From NCBI RefSeq assembly GCF_001311845.1, contig NZ_BBCC01000021.1, positions 1-55,534 on the forward strand: DNA of 55,534 nucleotides, given 5' to 3'. The stretch is from Desulfosarcina cetonica JCM 12296. Its GTDB lineage: Bacteria; Desulfobacterota; Desulfobacteria; Desulfobacterales; Desulfosarcinaceae. The translations under genes were made by a program, and so were the position numbers. Of this stretch, positions 49,245-55,534 are shown piece after piece. Every line of letters starts with the position of its first letter. The first letter of the stretch is position 1. The notes below the pieces were generated by a model. It was not told the origin of the DNA, ran no database searches, and saw only the letters and a program-made list of their open reading frames with translations.

Positions 49245-50015
49245 TAGACTTTACCAATAAGTTTTCATTGAAAAAAGCTGATTATAACCGACTTATCAAC
49301 ACAACGATGCCTTCGGCCAGCATCAGCACATAGCGATGGACCTTACTCTTAGCCTGACATCCGGTTGCTTGTCCCTGTGTTCATGCAGCCTTTGGATTTC
49401 GTCATCATCGAATTTGTATTTGGACACATCCATAAACATCTCCTGATCTTAAGGGCATTGGGTTGCATTATGGATGTATCAAAGATCTAAACGATTGTCC
49501 AGTGCATTGATTGTATTGCGAATCTCGATGTAAAAGCATAGACCATGCCAAAAAATACCTCAGTTGGAGTACTATATAAGAAATTGGCTGAACAAAACCG
49601 ATTCTGAAATGGCTGTAACTCCAATGAGACTGGGATATTGATGTTCGTAAGCACTCCAAAACTACTTGTCATTACATGCTTTTCGCTGTATGAAGTCATG
49701 ACAAGTGAGGTCAAAATATATGAAAATGGCATCATGAAGCTATTGTGATATAAACCATGAAAGTTGTTATTCTTGCACCACCCACTGACACTGAATACCT
49801 GAATACCCAAAGGGTTGTAACCTAAAACGCTCTGGACCGTTGCGGCCTAACGGCCTGGGATAATAATATGTTGGGCATGTTGCCTTATGTGGCAACCAAA
49901 AGGTTCTCATGCTTATTGATATGCTTAGATGTTCCAACTCGTACTCCAACATATCGCTATCATTAAAGTTTCTGATAGCTAAATGACTTGATTTCACGAT
50001 ATAGCCATTTGTTTG
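49245..50015. other. Gene-poor AT-rich region with transposase debris
   Basis: Holds the IS630 remnant at 49262-49433. At 49757 an ATG begins a 22-codon frame (MKVVILAPPTDTEYLNTQRV) that could be the cut start of a lost gene. The remainder, from 49440 to 49756 and 49826 to 50015, shows no credible coding sequence or repeat. Confidence 0.45.
49262..49433 (-). pseudogene. IS630-family transposase amino-terminal remnant
   Basis: Beginning at the ATG complement of 49431-49433, with AGGAG upstream, the reading MDVSKYKFDDDEIQRLHEHR followed by DVRLRVRSIAM resembles the N-terminal end of IS630-type transposases. A slip then leads to VLMLAEGI, after which similarity ends at a stop near 49262. Only about 55 codons remain of ~340. 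Confidence 0.55.
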
Positions 50016-50831
50016 ATGGATATGGAAAATTTAGCACAATCGCAAATGCTTTCCCCTTTTTTCAGCATTGTTGTTCCGACCTTTAATAGTGCCGAATCTC
50101 TCATACGATGCATTGACAGCGTACATAACCAATCCTATCCGTTTAAAGAGCTGATCATCATAGATGGCGGGTCAAACGATGGTACAGTCGAAATAATTCA
50201 ATCTCATCAGCACAAAGTTGACTACTGGGAAACTGGATCTGACTGTGGCATTTATGATGCTTTTAACAAAGGAATTCAACGCTCAAATGGTAATTGGCTC
50301 CTGTTTCTTGGGGGCGACGATTTTCTTTGGTCTTCTGAAGTATTGACTTTAATCGCAGCTGAAATAAAGTACGTGGATATCCGAAAAAAATTTGTATACG
50401 GCAAAGTCAACCACATCTCTCATGATGGTGTACCGATTAAAACAACTGGCAGTACCTGGAATCCTGAACGATTAATGCACACACAAACTCCGATCGATCA
50501 TCAGGGTCTTTTCCATCATATATCACTATTTAAGAAATTTGGATTATATAGCTTAAAATACAATGTGGTCTCAGATTATGAATTCCAACTAAGAGTACTC
50601 TCTATCGATAAAAATTGTTGCCATTTTTTTCCTATTCATGTAAGCGGCCACCAACATGGCGGTGTTAGCACCTTTCTAAACCGTCGTCTTATAAACTTTA
50701 TACAAGGTGATAAGATTAGAATTAAATATAAAATCAAGGTTCCATTTTATAGAAGACTAATCAAATACATGGGAGCATTTTTTGGTGGTTTTCGTCGAAA
50801 ATATATGATGAATCATTCGTTCGCAAAATAG
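50016..50831 (+). CDS. GT2-family glycosyltransferase (WcaA/WcaE-like)
   Basis: A 271-residue GT-A fold glycosyltransferase that would add a sugar to a lipid-linked glycan at the cytoplasmic face. It has FSIVVPTFNSAESLIRCIDS (about residues 16-35), ELIIIDGGSNDGTVEII, GIYDAFNKGI and LLFLGGDDF with the DD metal motif, then DHQGLFHHISLF and VVSDYEFQLRV. Starts at 50013 (TTG), 50016 or 50022 are possible; there is no good ribosome site. Sequence is AT-rich relative to the core, as are its neighbours. Confidence 0.82.
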   Translation: MDMENLAQSQMLSPFFSIVVPTFNSAESLIRCIDSVHNQSYPFKELIIIDGGSNDGTVEIIQSHQHKVDYWETGSDCGIYDAFNKGIQRSNGNWLLFLGGDDFLWSSEVLTLIAAEIKYVDIRKKFVYGKVNHISHDGVPIKTTGSTWNPERLMHTQTPIDHQGLFHHISLFKKFGLYSLKYNVVSDYEFQLRVLSIDKNCCHFFPIHVSGHQHGGVSTFLNRRLINFIQGDKIRIKYKIKVPFYRRLIKYMGAFFGGFRRKYMMNHSFAK

Positions 50832-50876
50832 AATATAATATCATTTCTATTAAAACCAAATTAATGAGATAATTTT

Positions 50877-52011
50877 ATGAAAGTTGGGATTATAACCGAC
50901 TCGATATCTGAACATATATCAGGCGTAGGACGATACTCAAAAAATATTCTTAAAAGTTTTGCCTCATCAGAGCACGAAATTGTTTCCATCGACTGGCGCA
51001 ATAAAGAAGACCTATTAAAAATATTGGAAGCGGATTTTTCGAACAATGTTGTTGTAGCTAATGTGTTCCCATTTTTTAAAAACTTACTATGGCATTTTTT
51101 TTTATTACTGAAATTAAAACGAAGTTATAGGGTATTTGATGTTATTCTTGACTGCTCACAATTTTTGCATATCTTCGGGAAACCTTATCGACCATACATT
51201 TATGTTGTTCATGACCTAAGTTTTTTTAAATTTCCTGAATGTCATAGGCGTGGAAAATATTTATTATTTCGTTTTTTTTTTCAAAAAAACTATTGATAAA
51301 GCGGATCATATTGTGTGTGTATCTAACTATACACGAAATACATTGTTACATTATTTTCCCAACTATATAGAAAAAACAAGTGTTATCTATGAAGCTGCTG
51401 AAGATAGGTTTAAACCGATTTATAACACAAAAAAACTTAATAATATTGCGGATAAATACAACCTTGAAGATAAATTTTTTCTTTTTGTTGGTACAATAGA
51501 ACCAAGAAAAAACCTTGAGAATGTGTTTCGTGCTTACCATAAATTTAAAAATGAAATTTCTTTTCCTTTATATATAGTTGGAAAAATTGGATGGCGGACA
51601 GACAATCTCTTAAAACTACATAAAGAATTGAATTTAGATGGTAAAATCAGAATGCTTGGATACATCCCTGATGCGGACTTGCCGGCCCTTTATAACCTCG
51701 CGACTGCATTTGTCTATATCTCTATAGATGAGGGATTCGGCCTACCGCTTTTGGAAGCAATGCAGTGTGGGACTCCGTCCATCGTTAGCAACGCAGGATC
51801 ACTACCTGAAATTGCAGGAGATGCCGCGCTGATTGTCGATCCGAATTCTGTCGATCATATAGGTAAAGCGCTCCAACGTCTTTCCGTAGACAAACAATTA
51901 AAAGATACCTTGATCAAGAAAGGTTTGTTGCGCTCATCCAATTTCAGATGGCAAAAAACTGTCTCTGAACTTTCAATGCTTTTTTTTGAACTGACCCAAA
52001 AATATCGGTAG
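50877..52011 (+). CDS. GT4-family glycosyltransferase, frameshifted in a T-run at 51272-51281
   Basis: The gene begins MKVGIITDSISEHISGVGRY, a GT4 amino domain, and continues to YVVHDLSFFKFPECHRRGKY. A run of ten T then shifts the frame; with nine T it continues FFFKKTIDKADHIVCVSNYT. The carboxyl domain shows FLFVGTIEPRKNLENVFRAY and the EGFGLPLLEAMQCGTPSIVS nucleotide-binding block (E-x7-E). Intact length about 377 residues. The slip is in a homopolymer and so is more likely a sequencing error than decay. Probably a mannosyl- or similar transferase of capsule or O-antigen synthesis. Confidence 0.85.
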
Positions 52012-52024
52012 CCCACTGCAAAAA

Positions 52025-53194
52025 ATGAAAATTGCCCTTATAAACGCTGATTTCCCTCCTTCAAGAGGGTCCGGCCAAACAGTTTATGCTGAGAAAATCG
52101 CAAGAGGTTTAGCCAAAAATCATCATGTTACTGTTATAACTTCTCATGTACCAGGGTCTGCCAATGAAGAATGGATTGATAATGCCAGAGTAATAAGACT
52201 CCAGATTCCTAATTGGGATTCATCAAAATGGCTTTTGTTCGGTAGATACGCTGCCCAATTTTTACATCGACACCGTGCTGACTTTAACTTCGATATAATT
52301 CATTTTTTGGACGCCCATGTTGGATACGCATTTAATGATGCCTTTATTGGTACATTACATCAATCATTTCGTCAAAGGTTGAATAGTAATAAAGGGTTTC
52401 CATATTCATCATCTATAATCAATCTAGTTCAACGCTACCCATATTATCTATTCTCTCGATACCTTGAGAGAAAGGCGCTTAAAAAAGCCACTGCTTTTAT
52501 TTCTGTTAGCAAAGCAATACGGAAAGAGTTCATTAATCATTACGAAGTTGAACCTTTCGGTATACGCTGTATACATAATGGAATTGATACTGATTTATTT
52601 CAACCAACCACCTTTAATTATTTAACAAAAAAATTTAAATTGGAAAACGTAAAAATAATCCTTTATATTGGCTTCAGTACTCCCCGGAAGGGACTTGAAA
52701 CATTAGCTCATGCAGTATCGCAATTAAAAGAAAGAAATATCAAGCTGATCATAGTTGGAAAATGGGAGAAGGGCTATCGAAAGAAATTTTATAGCTGCCT
52801 TGGTGATTCTAGAGACAAAATTATTGAGGCTGGCTATGTTCCCGATATTGAAATACCGGCATATTATTCTTTGGCTGACGTCTTTGTTCTCCCTTCCTTG
52901 CTTGAAGGTTTTGGATTTCCCTTGGTTGAATCAATGGCATGTGAAACTCCAGTAATCAGTACAAATGTCGGTGCTATCCCTGAAATCGTAGACCGCTACG
53001 GAATTATTATACCTCCCCATAATTCATCATTATTAGCAGAAAAAATAGATTTTCTTATCAGTAATGATCAAATTAGATATTATTTGGGTAGGCGTTCTCG
53101 GACATGGGTGCTAAATAATTTTAGTGAAAATATCATGATTGATAAAACCATATCATACTACCAAGAATTGATTGATGATAAAAAATTGATCTGA
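52025..53194 (+). CDS. GT4-family glycosyltransferase
   Basis: A 389-residue GT-B enzyme. Amino domain: MKIALINADFPPSRGSGQTV, HVTVITSHVPG, FISVSKAIRKEFI and IHNGIDTDLFQPT. Carboxyl domain: IILYIGFSTPRKGLETLAHA, KLIIVGKWEKGYRKKF, IPAYYSLADVFVLPSLLEGF and EGFGFPLVESMACETPVIST, with the E-x7-E pair. Thirteen bases separate it from the previous GT4 gene, so they are likely co-transcribed. The acceptor and donor sugars cannot be told. Confidence 0.88.
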   Translation: MKIALINADFPPSRGSGQTVYAEKIARGLAKNHHVTVITSHVPGSANEEWIDNARVIRLQIPNWDSSKWLLFGRYAAQFLHRHRADFNFDIIHFLDAHVGYAFNDAFIGTLHQSFRQRLNSNKGFPYSSSIINLVQRYPYYLFSRYLERKALKKATAFISVSKAIRKEFINHYEVEPFGIRCIHNGIDTDLFQPTTFNYLTKKFKLENVKIILYIGFSTPRKGLETLAHAVSQLKERNIKLIIVGKWEKGYRKKFYSCLGDSRDKIIEAGYVPDIEIPAYYSLADVFVLPSLLEGFGFPLVESMACETPVISTNVGAIPEIVDRYGIIIPPHNSSLLAEKIDFLISNDQIRYYLGRRSRTWVLNNFSENIMIDKTISYYQELIDDKKLI

Positions 53195-53256
53195 CGTAAT
53201 AACTATAGCTCCTATCTATGAACACATTAATTTAATATAATGTTAAAGGTTTTATT

Positions 53257-54396
53257 TTGAAAGTACTTTATTTTGGTATTTATTCCAAAGGAATCGAATA
53301 TCCTAGAAATAATAATCTGATTCGTGCGCTTCATCATCATAATGTTAAAGTTGATGAGGTTCACTTTGAAATGGCTGAAACATTTGTTAAAAGGCTGGCT
53401 GTCATTAATCATGCGGCTAATTTGCTACGTTTTATCATTGAGATTTTCATCAGTTATATTATATTGGCATTTAAATTCATTCAATGCAAACCAGTTGATG
53501 CCATTTTTGTCGGACATCCTGGCTATTTTCATGTACATTTAGCTTGGATACTAAAACGTATTTTCATGAAAAATGCAAAACTCGTATATGACATTTTTAT
53601 TCCACTCTATGAGGCAACAGTTACAGATAGAGAGTTAATAAAACCGTTTAGCTTTTTCAGTAACTTATTATTCTTATATGAAAAATCATGTTGCAGGATC
53701 GCAGATTTAAACCTTATCGATACGAATTCACATGGTACTTATTTAGTAAATACATTTAAAATAGATCCCTCTAAAATAGCTCGTATTTTTGTTGGTCCAA
53801 CGATTAATGTAAAACCAATAAAATACCAATCGAAAGAAAAAAGAACCTTTAAAGTAGTTTTTGTCGGTACTTTCATTCCACTTCACGGTGTTGATATTAT
53901 TCTCGAATCTGCTCGAATTCTGCAAGATCGTTCTGATATAAAATTTACCCTTGTTGGTAGAGGTCAGCTGCGCAGTAATATCGAGAAACTTTCCACGAAG
54001 TGGCAGCTTAAAAATGTGAATTTCCTAGATTGGATTCCTACTGAGAAATTGGGTTCTTTTATTTTATCTCACGATTTATCCTTGGGTATATTCGGAAGGA
54101 CATCAAAGACGAAGATGGTTATTCCATCTAAAATATTCGATATTTGCGCATCAGGAGTCCCATTTATTACATCAGATACGCCTGCAATACGTGAGGTTTT
54201 TATTCATGGTGAGAATGCGTATTTAATTCCTCTTTCTAACGCACATGCGTTAGCTAATTCGATACTTAAATTAAAAAACGATCCAGTGTTAAGAGAAAAG
54301 TTAGCTTCAGGTGCTTTGGATACAGGAAGACGAATGTTTTCAATTCCACAATTAGGCTCCGACATAATAAGTTCAGTAAATAGCATGATCAGATGA
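53257..54396 (+). CDS. GT4-like glycosyltransferase
   Basis: A 379-residue GT-B protein with TTG start at 53257 (KVLYFGIYSKGIEYPRNNNL). A hydrophobic stretch near residues 55-75 (LLRFIIEIFISYIILAFKFI) may associate with the membrane. The carboxyl domain has FKVVFVGTFIPLHGVDIILE, KFTLVGRGQLRSNIEKL and SHDLSLGIFGRTSKTKMVIP then SKIFDICASGVPFITSDTPA. The usual first glutamate of the E-x7-E motif is replaced by lysine here (PSKIFDICASG), as in some GT4 subgroups. Last intact gene before the IS630 element. Confidence 0.82.
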   Translation: MKVLYFGIYSKGIEYPRNNNLIRALHHHNVKVDEVHFEMAETFVKRLAVINHAANLLRFIIEIFISYIILAFKFIQCKPVDAIFVGHPGYFHVHLAWILKRIFMKNAKLVYDIFIPLYEATVTDRELIKPFSFFSNLLFLYEKSCCRIADLNLIDTNSHGTYLVNTFKIDPSKIARIFVGPTINVKPIKYQSKEKRTFKVVFVGTFIPLHGVDIILESARILQDRSDIKFTLVGRGQLRSNIEKLSTKWQLKNVNFLDWIPTEKLGSFILSHDLSLGIFGRTSKTKMVIPSKIFDICASGVPFITSDTPAIREVFIHGENAYLIPLSNAHALANSILKLKNDPVLREKLASGALDTGRRMFSIPQLGSDIISSVNSMIR

Positions 54397-54477
54397 ATAA
54401 AACTATTAATTGTATCAAGGGTAACCCTCCGGCTTTTCCGGGGGACTCCAAAAGTTTGACATTTCCGTGAATGTAAG

Positions 54478-54527
54478 AAAGCCTCCCGTCGTGTGAACCG
54501 CTCAAAGTTCGGCAGACAGGAGGCTTT
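54478..54527. repeat. Inverted repeat hairpin at the IS630 boundary
   Basis: AAAGCCTCC (54478-54486) pairs with GGAGGCTTT (54519-54527), both perfect over 9 bp. A second small hairpin, CCGGCTTTTCCGG, lies near 54429-54441. They may be ends of an older insertion element; function unknown. Confidence 0.5.
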
Positions 54528-54544
54528 CATGAGTGATGTATACT

Positions 54545-55534
54545 TTAGGCGGTTATAATTTGTGATTTAGAAAATGATTGAAAATTTAACGCCAGTAAGG
54601 AGTTCAACTCCTTTTTGTAATCGCCGCTCGTCTCAGCAAGGCACTGTAGAATCGACTCAGAGAATGCTTCGAAGTCGGAATAATATTTCGAGTACAGGCA
54701 TTTTTTCTTTACGAATTTCCACATTCTTTCGATCAGGTTAAGATTGGGAGAGTACGGTGGCAAAGACAATAGCTCAATGTTCAGCAGTTTTGCTGTATTT
54801 TGCACAAGCTTACACTTTTGATACCGGGCATTATCAAGAACAATGGAAATCGGGAAATCGTATGTACCGCTGAGCTTAATCAATAGCTGACAAACGCTGT
54901 ATGAGTTGATGTAACCGGTATTGGTGATCGTAATCATCTCATGGGTGATGGCATCGAGAGCGCCAAGTACATTAAATCGTTTTCTGCCCGATGGCGCTTT
55001 GATGAATAGTCTGACAAAACACCAAAGGTAACCCAAAAACGGTGCAAACACGAAATGCGCGGTATCCATAAAGAACAGGTGGCGCTGACCGGCCTTTGCC
55101 TGTTCTATTCTTGGTTCAAGGTCTTTTTTTTAAATTCTTCTTGGGCCTCGAGGTCCGCACCCGCAGGGACTGATCCGACTTTGCGGTACTTCATGCCAAG
55201 CTTTTTTAGAAATACACCAACTTGGGTCTTGGGGTCTTGCTGCGTCGAATTCCGGTCAGCCTTTCGATTTCAGCAACAGCTTGCGCAATATTGGTAACCG
55301 GATTCTCCCGAAAATGCTGTTCAATCTTGGATTTCGCTCTTTGAAAAACGCATATTGGTAATTTCCGAGAAGACGATGCTTCCTGCCAGCATTGCCGAAT
55401 GCTATGAACTGTCGAATAGGTAATCGTAGGAATAGCAGTGCTTGGGAACCTCGAGAATTGTCAATATATCGCTTTGTAACTGGGTAAGTTCGGAAACAAA
55501 GCCATAATTGTTACCATCGGGAAGACGCATTTCC
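54545..55534 (-). mobile_element. IS630-family insertion element, transposase with frame slips, cut by the window edge
   Basis: The intact piece, 54545-55069, gives the DDE catalytic domain: MDTAHFVFAPFLGYLWCF, VLDNARYQKCKLVQ and LPPYSPNLNLIERMWKFVKK, containing the D, D and E residues of IS630. Upstream, other frames carry family sequence: ENPVTNIAQAVAEIERLTGI, GVFLKKLGMKYRKVGSVPAG and the helix-turn-helix part near 55350-55534. At least three slips separate the pieces (near 55090-55130, 55225-55250 and 55435), so the copy is decayed or carries sequence errors. The rest lies beyond 55534. Confidence 0.85.

Noticed and set aside
49487-49810. A 107-codon minus-strand open frame
   Set aside because: No ribosome site, odd composition and no resemblance to known proteins; likely chance in AT-rich DNA.

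Overview
The window looks like a chromosomal segment from an anaerobic, Gram-negative Desulfobacterota-type bacterium, probably a sulfate reducer of the Desulfobacteraceae/Desulfosarcinaceae kind. This is inferred from gene content. It has menaquinone genes of the futalosine route, a four-subunit 2-oxoacid:ferredoxin oxidoreductase with its own ferredoxin, a DUF39 homocysteine-forming protein, Kdo and Lpt lipopolysaccharide genes, and sigma-54 with a regulatory PTS. No taxonomic marker such as 16S rRNA is present.

Layout. 1-8026 (minus): guaB, dnaE, mqnD, mqnB, a UbiA prenyltransferase (mqnP-like) and the start of a UbiD decarboxylase (mqnL-like), tightly packed as one unit. 8433-9041 (plus): a YciO/Sua5 protein. 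9228-17525 (minus): P-loop ATPase, ferredoxin, korA, korB, korC, hisC, cmk, rpsA, sppA. 17766-26106 (mostly plus): a NamZ-type (DUF1343) muramidase, two small minus-strand genes, plsB, a fused MurU-like/AmgK-like gene, dapB and cheX. 26222-33264 (minus): alaS, recA, thpR, a DUF39 protein and an M23 peptidase. 33439-42958 (plus): kdsA, kdsC, lptC, lptA, lptB, rpoN, hpf, ptsN, rapZ, a mannose-type EIIA, gapA, tpiA and secG, followed by tRNA-Leu(GAG).

From the tRNA onward the sequence becomes clearly more AT-rich and gene order loosens. A 29-bp near-copy of the tRNA 3' end lies 2.2 kb downstream and brackets an AT-rich segment with one multi-pass membrane protein. Beyond it are glycan genes: a GT39-like transferase, a truncated epimerase, a GT2-GtrA fusion, a methyltransferase, a GT2 and three GT4 transferases. 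They are interspersed with transposase remnants and end in an IS630 element cut by the window edge. This is an accessory surface-polysaccharide region attached to a conserved core.

An important caveat is that at least a dozen highly conserved genes (cmk, korB, recA, alaS, kdsA, lptB, rapZ and others) are interrupted by single-base indels, mostly deletions. Essential genes cannot all be broken, so most are probably sequence errors. I give each such gene as one feature with the approximate slip position.

Working together: purine synthesis, replication and menaquinone synthesis share one minus-strand cluster. The kor cluster supplies ferredoxin-linked carbon metabolism. NamZ and the MurU/AmgK fusion suggest peptidoglycan sugar recycling. 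kdsA-kdsC-lptCAB builds and exports lipopolysaccharide, next to sigma-54 and the RapZ/PTS regulators.
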